Shown here: positions 44,986 to 53,542 of the stretch, in pieces
Numbering within the stretch: the first letter of the stretch is position 1
How the letters are laid out: every line of letters begins with the position of its first letter
Assembly: GCA_027315005.1 (NCBI GenBank)
Contig: DAHUZT010000064.1
Coordinates: forward strand, 1-55,132
From: Acidimicrobiaceae bacterium
Lineage (GTDB): Bacteria > Actinomycetota > Acidimicrobiia > Acidimicrobiales > RAAP-2
Direction of reading: 5' to 3'
Length of the DNA: 55,132 bases
Program-made: the position numbers and the translations under genes
The notes under the pieces: generated by a model
Told to the model about the DNA's origin: nothing
The model's input: only the letters and a program-made list of their open reading frames with translations
The model's database searches: none

Positions 44986-45947
44986 CCACCTCCGGCATAG
45001 AAGACGAGAACGGCAAGTACAGCGAGCAAGAAGGCCGCGGCGATGAATTCGGTGATCTTGAACAGGCGAAGCTTGGAGAACAGGTTGTCGATGACGGCGA
45101 ACACGAGGCCGAGGAGCATCGCCTTGCCGAGCAGTGCAGGAATGGCCAACACCACATGTCCGAGGGAACCCGAAGCAGCCAATCCCCACGGAGCCACGAA
45201 GACGTTGATGAGGATTGTGTAGAGGATGAGCTGCTTCATCGCCGCACCCCACTTCAAGAGTGCGAGAGGTGATCCCGAATGCTCGAGTGTGCGGGCTTCA
45301 TCGATCATCCCGAACTCGAGCGTCCCCGAATGTGTCTCGACCGGAATGCGACCGGTGTCGACGAGGACCACGAGGAAGAATGCGATGGCGACCAGCACGT
45401 GGCCGGGTCGGACTATCTCTGAGGCGGACGAGCGGACGGTCGCCGACAGGGCATAGGGGAGGTCGGTGCTCGTGATCAGCGCAACGACGAAGACGACGAA
45501 AAGAATCGTGGGTTCGATGAGCGCACCGAAGGTCATGGCCCGACTCCCACCCATTTGGGCGTAGGGCGCTCCGGTTTCGGTCCCTGCGAGCGACACCGAG
45601 AAGCCTGCGAGAGCCAGGATGAACCCACCTCCCAGAATGTCCCCCATGTAACCCAGCGGCAGCCCATAGGTAGTGAGTACCGGGATGAGCATGGGCACGA
45701 TCAGGTAGCAACCGAAGGCCACCACCGGGCCAATCATGAACACCCAGCTGGACTGTTCGGGGACCACGGTCTCCTTGCAGAAGAGCTTGGCCAGGTCGTA
45801 GTAGGGCTGGAGAATCCGCGGCCCCCGTCGGCCCTGGAGCCTCCCCTCGACATGGGCGATGACACCGCTCACAAGGGGAGCGCCGGCCACGATCGTCAAG
45901 ACCTGCAGTGCCTGTACGCCTTCAGGCGGTATCCCACTGGGACCCAC
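44982..45947 (-). CDS. HycD/HyfC (NuoH-like) membrane subunit
   Basis: A 321-residue NuoH-family membrane subunit, the anchor of the hydrogenase-like arm. It shows GRRGPRILQPYYDLAKLFCKE (in part), DTGRIPVETHSGTLEFGMIDEAR and a C-terminal LRLFKITEFIAAAFLLAVLAV helix, all typical of HycD/HyfC and NuoH; the acidic residues in VETH and FGMIDEAR correspond to the E-channel. A GTG with GGAGG five bases upstream was taken as start; another GTG 12 nt earlier is possible. It is the first gene of the operon. Confidence 0.88.
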   Translation of the reverse strand: MGPSGIPPEGVQALQVLTIVAGAPLVSGVIAHVEGRLQGRRGPRILQPYYDLAKLFCKETVVPEQSSWVFMIGPVVAFGCYLIVPMLIPVLTTYGLPLGYMGDILGGGFILALAGFSVSLAGTETGAPYAQMGGSRAMTFGALIEPTILFVVFVVALITSTDLPYALSATVRSSASEIVRPGHVLVAIAFFLVVLVDTGRIPVETHSGTLEFGMIDEARTLEHSGSPLALLKWGAAMKQLILYTILINVFVAPWGLAASGSLGHVVLAIPALLGKAMLLGLVFAVIDNLFSKLRLFKITEFIAAAFLLAVLAVLVFYAGGG

Positions 45948-46396
45948 AGCGACCTCCACGGAACCGAATCCACGTAGAGGCCATCAGCCCATCAGGGCGG
46001 TTTGGGCTCCTGCCCCCCGGGGCTTCATCCGGGACGGAAGGCACGCTACCCGAAAATTGCTGGCGCGCATCGCATCCTTGCCGGTGGCTGCGACCTGTTA
46101 CCGATCGCGCCGCTGCGGACGGTGTCTTCCTCGTCCAGCTTCCTCGCGCGTCCGGTTAGCATGCGCTTGGCGATGAAGTTCGCTGAGGACGCCTACCGGG
46201 GCTGATGACTCCTGTGCACGAAAGTCTGGAGACAGGAGGTTCGCCGAGTGATCCGAATGCGAGGGGCCCGAATGCGAGGGGCCCGAATGCGAGTCCGCCG
46301 AGTGGTTCGGCGGCAGGTCCGTCAGACCGGGATGCTCCCCGTAGGGTACTGCCATGATCGGCATCGAGTCGGTACTGACGTGCACCCGTCGGGCCG
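45948..46396. other. Regulatory gap between hydrogenase-like operon and phosphatase
   Basis: About 450 bp. On the minus strand a possible short ORF of 28 codons (46070 down to 45984, AAGGA upstream) precedes the HycD-like gene, and TAGCGT at about 46052 might be a -10 element. On the plus strand TAGGGT at 46342-46347 points to a transcript starting near 46354, 43 nt before the phosphatase GTG. No supported gene. Confidence 0.35.
46253..46293. repeat. 15-bp tandem repeat (2.7 copies)
   Basis: Two identical copies of CCGAATGCGAGGGGC plus CCGAATGCGAG. Located in the gap between the two divergent genes, far from either start. Could be a protein-binding array or simple slippage. Confidence 0.9.
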
Positions 46397-47053
46397 GTGA
46401 CCCGCATCTACCTGGTCCGACACGGTCGGACCGCGTTGAACGCAGCGGGGGTGCTCCGGGGCCACCTTGACCCTGAGCTCGATGCAGTAGGGCTCAACCA
46501 GGCATCGGCGCTGGGTGAAGTGCTCGGTCGGCTCGAACTACGCCTGGTCGTCTCTAGTCCGTTGCAGCGGGCGGTCGAGACGGCCAGTGCGGTGGCCTGC
46601 CGGGCAGGCCTCGAGGTGGAAACCGATCGACGACTCATCGATCGCGACTACGGAGCCTGGGCAGGCCAACCTCGCGAATTGCTCATCACCCGATTCGGGT
46701 CCGTGAATGACGCACCCGGCGTTGAATCGGAAGATGTCGTGCTGATTCGAGCCATGGATGCTCTCGATGACGCACGCCGGCGGGCGACCGGTGGGGATGC
46801 CGTGGTGGTGAGCCACGATGCCGTGAACACCGTGCTACTGACCACCATCGACGAACGTTTGGGAGACAGCACGACGCTCGTCCAGGACACCGGCTGTTTC
46901 AACGTCCTCGAATATCGCGTTCACAGCTGGTCGGTGCTCAGTGTCAACAACGCACCGCCGGGCCACAACTCCCCCGGTCCCCTGGGAGGCGCGGACGAGT
47001 CATCATCACCACGCATCACGCAATCGAACCCGGAGGACTTCCGCCCCGGATGA
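46397..47053 (+). CDS. Histidine phosphatase (phosphoglycerate mutase-like)
   Basis: A 218-residue branch-1 histidine phosphatase. The catalytic motif is YLVRHGRTALN with the phosphohistidine His9, followed by LVVSSPLQRAVETA, the acid loop DYGAWAGQP and the second His in VVVSHDAVNTVLL. The final 40 residues are a Pro/Ser-rich polar tail. The frame closes immediately upstream of the GTG, so this is the only sensible start, though no ribosome binding site is clear. Substrate unknown; many such proteins act on sugar phosphates or cobalamin precursors. Confidence 0.88.
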   Translation: MTRIYLVRHGRTALNAAGVLRGHLDPELDAVGLNQASALGEVLGRLELRLVVSSPLQRAVETASAVACRAGLEVETDRRLIDRDYGAWAGQPRELLITRFGSVNDAPGVESEDVVLIRAMDALDDARRRATGGDAVVVSHDAVNTVLLTTIDERLGDSTTLVQDTGCFNVLEYRVHSWSVLSVNNAPPGHNSPGPLGGADESSSPRITQSNPEDFRPG

Positions 47054-47289
47054 CAAGGATCCAGCAAACCTCCTTGGCTAAGCGCTCGCTCTTCGCAAGG
47101 ATGCCGCTTTCCCCTGTCGTCTCCGCGAAGAGGAGAATACCTCGGTCCTGCCGGACGGGACACCCGGCGAGGCTCCGGTGACTGTGCGTCGAGAAGTTGC
47201 CGAAAGGAGGGCGCATTCCGACCGGAAGTGATGGTGTGCCGGCCGCATCATCGCGGCAACTCGAACATCCATAGAGCGCAGTACCCGGC

Positions 47290-48690
47290 TCAGTCCCAGA
47301 GTCGCCGCGTGGCCGGCATCCCGCTCAGACCCTCTGCCGAGGGTCTGATGCCGAGCACCTGATGGATCGACAGACCACCATCATCGAAGCCGTTGGCCGA
47401 CGCCGCCATGTATACATGCCAAATACGCGCCCTGCCCGCACCCACACAGTCGACGGCTTCGTTCCAGTGTGCCCGCAAATTCTCGACCCAGGTATGAAGT
47501 GTCTTCGAATAGTGTTCTCGCATCGACTCCACATCACGAACCTCGAATCCGGCCCGTTGCATTGCAAGCACGACCTCACCCACGTCGATCAGTTCACCGT
47601 CGGGGAAGACATATCGCCCCATGAAGCTGCGCCGGCCGATCTTCGATCCTCCGGGAGTGGAGATGGCGTGGTTGAGAAGGCGCCCTCCCGAATTGAGCAA
47701 CCCGTAAAGCATCTCGAAATACTCCGAGATACGCGAGGCTCCAACATGCTCGAACATCCCAATCGACGAGATAGCGTCGAAGCGTTCGTCGCAGAGCTCG
47801 CGATAATCGGCCAAGCGAATCTCCACTCGGTCAGCGACACCGGCTTCGACCACGCGTCGTCGAGCCAGAGTCACCTGCTCCTGGCTCAAGGTGATGCCAA
47901 CCACTCGGGCACCGTGTTGTAGGGCGGCGTGCAGGGCCATCGACCCCCACCCACACCCGACGTCAAGGAGTGTCGCGCCGGGTTGCCTGTCGAGGCCGAG
48001 CTTGCGACACACAAGTTCGTGCTTGGCCTTCTGCGCATCTTCGAGGCTGGACGAGTCGTCCACAAATCGGGCACACGAGTAGGTCATCGACGGACCGAGT
48101 ATCAGACGATAGAAGTCATTGCCCACGTCGTAGTGGTGCGAAATGGCACGAGCATCCTGGTTCATGGAGTGCGGGCGCCAGGACGGACGAACCTCTTCCA
48201 GGGGCGGATGGGGGGGACGATTCAGAAGGCCGAGCTGACGAACCGCTGCGGCGAGTTTGGGCAGCATCCGAACACCCAACCGACTGAGATCATGGGACGC
48301 CTCTTCGTGAAGGACTCGCAGAACGGAGAACGCGTCTCCTTCGATTTCGAGGTCCCCGGCCACAAAGGCCCGACCGACACCAAGCTCTCCTGGCGCCCAC
48401 GCGATCCTGCGTATCGCATTTTCGGAGACGACCCTGACAATCCCGGGCCCATCGGTCGGCCCAAGTGAGCTGCCATCCCAAAAAACGAAGCGTACCGGCA
48501 CTTCGGACCCGAACAAGAGGGTGACCAACGGTTGGAGGACTGACGCCACGTTGTCCTTGATCGCGACTGCAATACCCTGCTGGTGGTCAGCGGCACCCGT
48601 CGCCAGGTAAGACCCATCGCTCCCAGAAGTCGCTCTGTTGGCTCCAACGCCCTTTGCTCGCTCTGACGATGTTTCGGTACTGGTGCTCAT
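47290..48690 (-). CDS. cfa: Cyclopropane-fatty-acyl-phospholipid synthase
   Basis: SAM-dependent enzyme that methylenates unsaturated acyl chains of membrane phospholipids. The 466-residue length and an N-terminal lipid-binding domain (about 40-165) are as in bacterial Cfa. ISHHYDVGNDFYRLILGPSMTYSCARF is present (around 188-214), the SAM motif is ATLLDVGCGWGSMALHAA, and later motifs are GMFEHVGASRISEYFE and GRYVFPDGELIDVGEV. GGAGGGG lies 6 nt before the ATG. Like many Cfa genes it may be induced by stress or stationary phase; it converges with the phosphatase gene over about 235 bp without a recognisable terminator. Confidence 0.93.
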   Translation of the reverse strand: MSTSTETSSERAKGVGANRATSGSDGSYLATGAADHQQGIAVAIKDNVASVLQPLVTLLFGSEVPVRFVFWDGSSLGPTDGPGIVRVVSENAIRRIAWAPGELGVGRAFVAGDLEIEGDAFSVLRVLHEEASHDLSRLGVRMLPKLAAAVRQLGLLNRPPHPPLEEVRPSWRPHSMNQDARAISHHYDVGNDFYRLILGPSMTYSCARFVDDSSSLEDAQKAKHELVCRKLGLDRQPGATLLDVGCGWGSMALHAALQHGARVVGITLSQEQVTLARRRVVEAGVADRVEIRLADYRELCDERFDAISSIGMFEHVGASRISEYFEMLYGLLNSGGRLLNHAISTPGGSKIGRRSFMGRYVFPDGELIDVGEVVLAMQRAGFEVRDVESMREHYSKTLHTWVENLRAHWNEAVDCVGAGRARIWHVYMAASANGFDDGGLSIHQVLGIRPSAEGLSGMPATRRLWD

Positions 48691-49167
48691 TGGCTTCCCC
48701 TCCACTTGGGGTGCGGCGTCACCCCTGCGGTGATCGCCGGGTAGGAACCATCAGCTCGATAGGCACACTCGGCTGGCTTCGCCAGCTCCGGTGGGATCCA
48801 TATCCCATGGAGCTAAGACTAGCGAGCTGAGGCCATGATGCGTCGCAGACCGGACTCGTGAACGCGCCATCGCGACGGAGTCAGATTCGCCGCGGCCCAA
48901 GCCGGGCTGGAGCCGTTCCGCTCCGAACCAGAGGTACACCACACGGAGACGTTCGTGTGTCGCGATCCAAATCCTCTACGTTCTCGGGGACAGGAATCAT
49001 GACCGCAACCATCCCTCCTCGGGGCAGCCATGGAGTCATGGGGCGAGTACCGTCCGCTGGTCAACTCTCGAGCGGAGGGCGTCGAACCCTCGTTGATCTC
49101 GTGGTGTGGTCGGCACGACGATGAGCGCCACCAGATCGTCCGGTCGTCCGGTCGGGACACGATCGGG
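48691..49167. other. Gap upstream of cfa
   Basis: About 480 bp without a supported gene. It includes a perfect hairpin GCTGGCTTCGCCAGC (stem closed by a TTCG loop) at 48772-48786, with no T tract, so a terminator is uncertain. Frames on both strands are short or lack starts. Confidence 0.35.
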
Positions 49168-50640
49168 TCAGTCGATCCCCTCCCAAGCCGCCCGTGTCGA
49201 GGCAATCGGATCGTCGACCACCTGGGAGTCCATGTCGAAGACCATGGTCGCCCGCAAGGGTGGCTGGTAGTTCGGCCACCCGGGATCACCCCTACTCACG
49301 AAGCCCACCAGTGCCGAATGTACGGCGCGGGCCAGCACGGAAGGCGGACCCTCCCCGAGCACGTCCGTCACACCCTCCGCATCGAGGCAGTCGAACGCGA
49401 AGGGAAGATCGAGACAGTGAGCCGCCCCGAGCAGCCCGCCCATCGCCGGAGATGGCCAACGGAATTCGTAGAGATAGGTCGGAGCCGGACCCGCCGCCCG
49501 GGCCTCGGCCAAACGTACCGCGGGCATCCGAAAACTGTGATCGGTGAGGACCTGACCGAGTACCCACCCGAACGGGCGGTCCCCCCGCGTCTCCCTGTAG
49601 TGGGCGGACTGCTCCGACGAGAGCCCGATTCCGACCAGACTGGCCTCGAATTGCTCCTCGGTGACCCCGGAGATCAGCGAACCCATGATGTTCAGCTCTT
49701 CGGAGGTGCAGCCGGCCAGGACTGGGACCCGGGCGCCATGTCCGGCGGCGATCTCCGCGATGGGTGGTCCCGACAGGATCGACCCGTCCGGAGTCGGCCC
49801 GAATTCGAGAATGCCCCGCCGGAGACGTGCCGCCACTGCCGCCGGATCGATCGAGCTCATTGACGCAAGGCCACTGGTCGCCTGTTGAGCCTCGATGACC
49901 CGGTCCACCGGGATCTCCACGAACGCCTCGCGGGTGCGGCTGATGCCGAAATGGGTGGCGATCCGCTGGGCCACCTTCTCGGCGGCGTCGGCCGTCACCG
50001 TCATGTGCGCGGCACCACTCATCATGATCGCCTGGTGGAACAGCCCATCGGCACGTTCGGAGGCCAGCAGGGTGGCACAGGCAGCTCCGCCGGCCGACTG
50101 ACCGGCGACGGTCACCCGCGATGGATCACCTCCGAACCCACCGATGTTGTGCTGGACCCACTCGAGCGCCGCGATCCAATCGAGCGCCCCCCGGTTTGCA
50201 TCGGCACCGTCCAGCACCAGGAATCCCTCCACTCCCAGGCGATAGTTCACACTGACCACGACGACGCCATCGCGCGAGAACTGTTCGCCCAGGTACCAGG
50301 GGCTGGCGTTGCCTCCGGAGGTGAAGCCGCCGCCGTGGATCCAGACCAGTACCGGAAGCCGTGCATCCCCGATCTCGGGAGTGGTGATGTTCAGGTTCAG
50401 GAACTCGACACCGCCGATGACCGGCTCCGGTATCAATGTGAACCCGTGTGGGGGCTGTGGAGCCGTCGCTCCGTATGCGATCGCATCGCGGACGCCGTCC
50501 CACGGTTCGACCGGTACCGGACCCCTGAAGCGGCGTTCGCCAATCGGGGTTGACGCGAAGGGAACGCCCAAGAACACGTGTGAACCGTGAGAACCAAGCC
50601 TCCCACGGACACATCCGGCGGTCGTCATCACCTCAGCCAT
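49168..50640 (-). CDS. Carboxylesterase type B
   Basis: A 490-residue alpha/beta hydrolase of the type B carboxylesterase/lipase family. It has GGVEFLNLNITTPEI, the oxyanion loop WIHGGGFTSGGN (100-111), and the nucleophile Ser182 in VTVAGQSAGGAACATLL; the catalytic His is in GAAHCLDLPFAF. No signal peptide, so it is intracellular. The start overlaps the short-chain dehydrogenase stop by 8 nt, so they are coupled and may act on the same substrate, for example ester hydrolysis followed by alcohol or ketone oxidation (inference). Confidence 0.9.
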   Translation of the reverse strand: MAEVMTTAGCVRGRLGSHGSHVFLGVPFASTPIGERRFRGPVPVEPWDGVRDAIAYGATAPQPPHGFTLIPEPVIGGVEFLNLNITTPEIGDARLPVLVWIHGGGFTSGGNASPWYLGEQFSRDGVVVVSVNYRLGVEGFLVLDGADANRGALDWIAALEWVQHNIGGFGGDPSRVTVAGQSAGGAACATLLASERADGLFHQAIMMSGAAHMTVTADAAEKVAQRIATHFGISRTREAFVEIPVDRVIEAQQATSGLASMSSIDPAAVAARLRRGILEFGPTPDGSILSGPPIAEIAAGHGARVPVLAGCTSEELNIMGSLISGVTEEQFEASLVGIGLSSEQSAHYRETRGDRPFGWVLGQVLTDHSFRMPAVRLAEARAAGPAPTYLYEFRWPSPAMGGLLGAAHCLDLPFAFDCLDAEGVTDVLGEGPPSVLARAVHSALVGFVSRGDPGWPNYQPPLRATMVFDMDSQVVDDPIASTRAAWEGID

Positions 50641-51424
50641 GGCCGGCCCCGGTGATGTATTCGGCGGTGGCGGCCAAGAAGGCCTCGACGTCCCGGGCCT
50701 TCCGGGATGCGAGTGCGCCGAAATATGCCGGCACATACACCTGTCGCGAATCGGCGTCGAGCGCTTCGAAGACCCCGTCCACCAACGTCTCCACCGGTAT
50801 CATCGGGATGGCCGCCTTGACCGGATCGTTGTCGGGTTGATCGAGCAGTTCGGTATCGACCAACCCTGGGTAGACGGTGAGCACCCTGACGCCCGTCTGC
50901 CAGAGATCCACGGCCATGGCCTCACTGAACGTGGCCAGCGCCGCTTTCGACGCGTCATAGGCGGCCTCTCCGGGAGAGCTGAGCGTCGCCGCCACCGATG
51001 CCACGTTGACGATGAAGGCCCCGGACCTCTCGAGCAGGTGTGGGAGAAGGGCGAGGGTGAGCCGAACCGGACTCAGGAAATTGATCGCCATTACTGATTC
51101 CACGGTGTCGGGGGAGAGGGCGGTGACGTGCTGCCTCCGCGGTATTCCGGCATTGTTGACCAGCACGTCGACAGCCCCCAGCTCGTCGATGGCGGAGGCG
51201 GCCAGGCGATCGACGCCTTCGGGGTCGGCAAGGTCCACCACCCAGCGACACGATCCGGGAGAAAGCTCCCGAATGCGTTCGAGTACCTGGTCGAGTCGGT
51301 CTCGGCGGCGACCGCAGATTCCAACGGCAGCGCCCCGTCGGGCGAACTCCACGGCCAGCTCTGCTCCGATACCAGAAGACGACCCGGTCACCAGCACCCG
51401 TTTGCCGCTCCAGTCGATGACCAT
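50633..51424 (-). CDS. Short-chain dehydrogenase/reductase
   Basis: A 263-residue classical SDR. The nucleotide loop is VLVTGSSSGIGAEL (10-23), NNAG is at 90-93, and the catalytic triad is Ser143, Tyr156 and Lys160 in VASVAATLSSPGEAAYDASK (141-160). Arg residues after the second strand (GRRRDR) favour NADP(H). GAAGGAG lies 8 nt before the ATG. It precedes the esterase in an overlapping pair. Substrate unknown. Confidence 0.92.
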   Translation of the reverse strand: MVIDWSGKRVLVTGSSSGIGAELAVEFARRGAAVGICGRRRDRLDQVLERIRELSPGSCRWVVDLADPEGVDRLAASAIDELGAVDVLVNNAGIPRRQHVTALSPDTVESVMAINFLSPVRLTLALLPHLLERSGAFIVNVASVAATLSSPGEAAYDASKAALATFSEAMAVDLWQTGVRVLTVYPGLVDTELLDQPDNDPVKAAIPMIPVETLVDGVFEALDADSRQVYVPAYFGALASRKARDVEAFLAATAEYITGAGHG

Positions 51425-51535
51425 CGCCCACTCCTTCGAATCGTTCGATCGTCGCGAGGCTAGGGGTCTGGCCAAGACCGTCATTCAACCGTCAGCAGGG
51501 GTCGCTACCGTGTGAATGATGATCGGCGGTTTTAC

Positions 51536-51571
51536 AGCCATTTCACCCGGACCAGCCATTTCACCCGGACC
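51536..51571. repeat. Perfect 18-bp tandem duplication before the response-regulator start
   Basis: AGCCATTTCACCCGGACC occurs twice in direct succession and ends exactly at the response-regulator ATG. There is no ribosome binding site in it. It could be an operator with two direct half-sites, as OmpR/PhoB-type regulators use direct repeats, or a coding duplication if translation starts at the in-frame GTG at 51512 (it would add the six residues SHFTRT twice). Confidence 0.95.
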
Positions 51572-52240
51572 ATGAGGATCCTGGTGGCGGAGGACGATGA
51601 CGCACTCCGATCGGTGCTGAGCCGCGGGCTCACTGAAAACGGGTACGTGGTGGACACCGTCGAGGATGGCAATGCGGCTGCCTACTTGCTCCGCACCCAC
51701 GAATACGACGTCGCAGTCATCGACTGGCGAATGCCCAAGAAAGACGGTCTGGAGGTCATCGAAGGAGCACGGCGGGGGGGAATCCGTACCCCGGTCCTGA
51801 TGTTGACCGCACGGGACACTCCGGGAGATCGCATCACCGGGCTGAATGGTGGAGCGGATGACTACCAGGTGAAGCCATTCGACTTCGGTGAGCTCCTCGC
51901 CCGACTACGGGCCTTGCAACGGAGGCCTGCCTTACGGGCCGGACCATTGCTCGAGTGCGCCGATCTCCTGTTCGATCCATCGACCAGGATCATCACGGTC
52001 CGCGGAGCCCCGGTCGCACTGACCGGTACCGAGCTCGGGATCCTCGAAGTTCTGTTACGCCGGACACCTTCAGTGCTGACGCGACGGATGCTGGCCGAGC
52101 AGGTCTGGGAGAACGAGGCAGATGCGGTCGGTTCGAACACCATCGACGTCCATGTCGGTCGGCTCCGAACCAAGTTGGAGGGTAGTGAGGCCAGGATCGA
52201 AACCGTCCGCGGAACCGGCTATCGACTGGTCGGAACGTGA
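51572..52240 (+). CDS. OmpR/PhoB-family response regulator
   Basis: A 222-residue two-domain regulator. Receiver (1-115) with acidic pocket Glu7-Asp8-Asp9, phosphoacceptor Asp51 in AVIDWRMPKKDG, Thr79 and Lys101 in DYQVKPFDFGE. The winged-helix DNA-binding domain (about 130-222) has LTGTELGILEVLLRRTPSVL and TIDVHVGRLRTKL, ending in GTGYRLVGT. The chosen ATG starts at the receiver; a GTG 60 nt upstream is in frame. It is followed after 12 nt by its sensor kinase. Confidence 0.93.
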   Translation: MRILVAEDDDALRSVLSRGLTENGYVVDTVEDGNAAAYLLRTHEYDVAVIDWRMPKKDGLEVIEGARRGGIRTPVLMLTARDTPGDRITGLNGGADDYQVKPFDFGELLARLRALQRRPALRAGPLLECADLLFDPSTRIITVRGAPVALTGTELGILEVLLRRTPSVLTRRMLAEQVWENEADAVGSNTIDVHVGRLRTKLEGSEARIETVRGTGYRLVGT

Positions 52241-52252
52241 AACCACCGATCC

Positions 52253-53542
52253 GTGTTTGCTGAACGTTCCCACCGTCCGCATGCGGTGAGAGTCGCAATC
52301 GTCGCGACGGCCATCATCATGGCCGGGTATCTGATCGCGGCGATCACCTTGAACCTACTGGTGTCCCAGAGACTCACCTCGCAGGTCGACGCCCGCCTGT
52401 CCAGTGCACTGGCCGCCGCCGCCCTGCCGCCGCCCTCGTACTTCGGTGCCAAATCACCGATCAGCGACGCCGACATCGACATCGATGACGTCCCTACCTT
52501 CACGTGGAGGGTGACGAACACCGGAGTTGCGACGCCGCTCAGCACCCTGTCTCCCAAGCTCCCACATCACAGGTGGACCGCAGGTTCGACATCGATGAAC
52601 CTCGGGGGGACGTCATTCCAACTGAAGGCAGCAAGGTGGGGATCAGGCTGGTTGGTCGCAGGTGAGACCAGGGCACAGATCGAACGGGCCAACAGTGCTC
52701 TCCGGGGACCCGAGTTCCTGTTCGGAGCGGTTCTGATGATCGTTGCCTTCATCGGTTCACTGATCATCGGGCTGCGAGCATCAGCGCCTTTGGAGCTCAT
52801 TCACCGGCGCCAGGTGGCCTTCACGGCAGACGCCTCCCACGAGCTCAGGACCCCACTCAGTGTGATCGAAGCCGAAGTGGACCTCGCGCTCAGCAGACCC
52901 CGGTCCGAACAGGAGTACCGCCGCGTCCTCGAGAGGATCAGTGGCGAGGGGCTGCGCCTCCGGCATGTCGTCGGTGAGCTCCTGTGGTTGGCCAGAGTCG
53001 ATGACGAGCAGGCTGCCGGCTCCTCCGGCAAGGAGACGGACGTCGTTGTGGCGACCCGGAATTGCGCGGACAGGTTCCAATCGGTCGCGTTGGCTCGCGG
53101 AGTGGACCTCAGGGTCGAGCTTGACGACTCCGAACCGGCCCTGATCAGGGCCGATCCGGAATGGATCGACCGGCTGGTGGGTGTCCTTGTCGACAACGCC
53201 TGTAAATTCGCCGGCCGGGGTGGCGAGGCCTTGGTCCGGGTCCGCCACGGCGGTGGTCGCGTCGTCCTCGAAGTGGAGGATGACGGACCGGGGATCCCCG
53301 ACAGTGAACGAGCGCTCGTGTTCGATCGCTTCCACCGGAGTACCGATGAGCTCGGTGGGACCGGACTCGGACTTGCCATTGCCGACTCTGTGGTCAGGGC
53401 GTCCAATGGAACGTGGTCACTCGGCAACGCTCCGTCGGGAGGCGCCCACTTCGCCGTCTCCTGGAAGAAGGCCGTGCCTCGACGGACAGAGGTCCCGAGA
53501 CATCCGCCGATCGGATCGGAGCTCCATAGTCCGCCCGTCTGA
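52253..53542 (+). CDS. Membrane sensor histidine kinase
   Basis: A 429-residue sensor kinase. It has an N-terminal membrane helix (about 13-36), an extracytoplasmic domain of about 115 residues, a second helix (about 155-174) and no clear HAMP domain before the dimerisation helix. The phospho-acceptor is His196 in TADASHELRTPLSVIEAE. The ATPase domain shows the N box (VDNACKFA), DDGPGIPDSER and GGTGLGLAIADSVV. The start is GTG with no clear ribosome binding site. Paired with the upstream regulator; the signal is unknown. Confidence 0.92.
   Translation: MFAERSHRPHAVRVAIVATAIIMAGYLIAAITLNLLVSQRLTSQVDARLSSALAAAALPPPSYFGAKSPISDADIDIDDVPTFTWRVTNTGVATPLSTLSPKLPHHRWTAGSTSMNLGGTSFQLKAARWGSGWLVAGETRAQIERANSALRGPEFLFGAVLMIVAFIGSLIIGLRASAPLELIHRRQVAFTADASHELRTPLSVIEAEVDLALSRPRSEQEYRRVLERISGEGLRLRHVVGELLWLARVDDEQAAGSSGKETDVVVATRNCADRFQSVALARGVDLRVELDDSEPALIRADPEWIDRLVGVLVDNACKFAGRGGEALVRVRHGGGRVVLEVEDDGPGIPDSERALVFDRFHRSTDELGGTGLGLAIADSVVRASNGTWSLGNAPSGGAHFAVSWKKAVPRRTEVPRHPPIGSELHSPPV

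Noticed and set aside
45984-46070. 28-codon ORF upstream of the HycD-like gene with AAGGA before its ATG
   Set aside because: It does not overlap or adjoin the operon start and has no further support, unlike the 36-codon ORF before the MutS pair.
46098-46385. Minus-strand frame with HSGPSHSGPSHSD repeats
   Set aside because: The repeats are just the translation of the 15-bp tandem DNA repeat, and the frame has no ribosome binding site or known homology.
34714-46396. Functional formate hydrogenlyase or hydrogenase-4 annotation for the operon
   Set aside because: Both CxxC motifs of the large subunit and all N2 cysteines of the small subunit are missing, so H2 chemistry is not possible.
48772-48786. 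TTCG-loop hairpin as a terminator
   Set aside because: No T tract on either strand and no gene ends next to it in the correct orientation.
48819-49289. 156-codon minus-strand frame upstream of cfa
   Set aside because: Overlaps the esterase coding region in another frame, is Arg/Ser/Pro-rich and looks like a compositional shadow.
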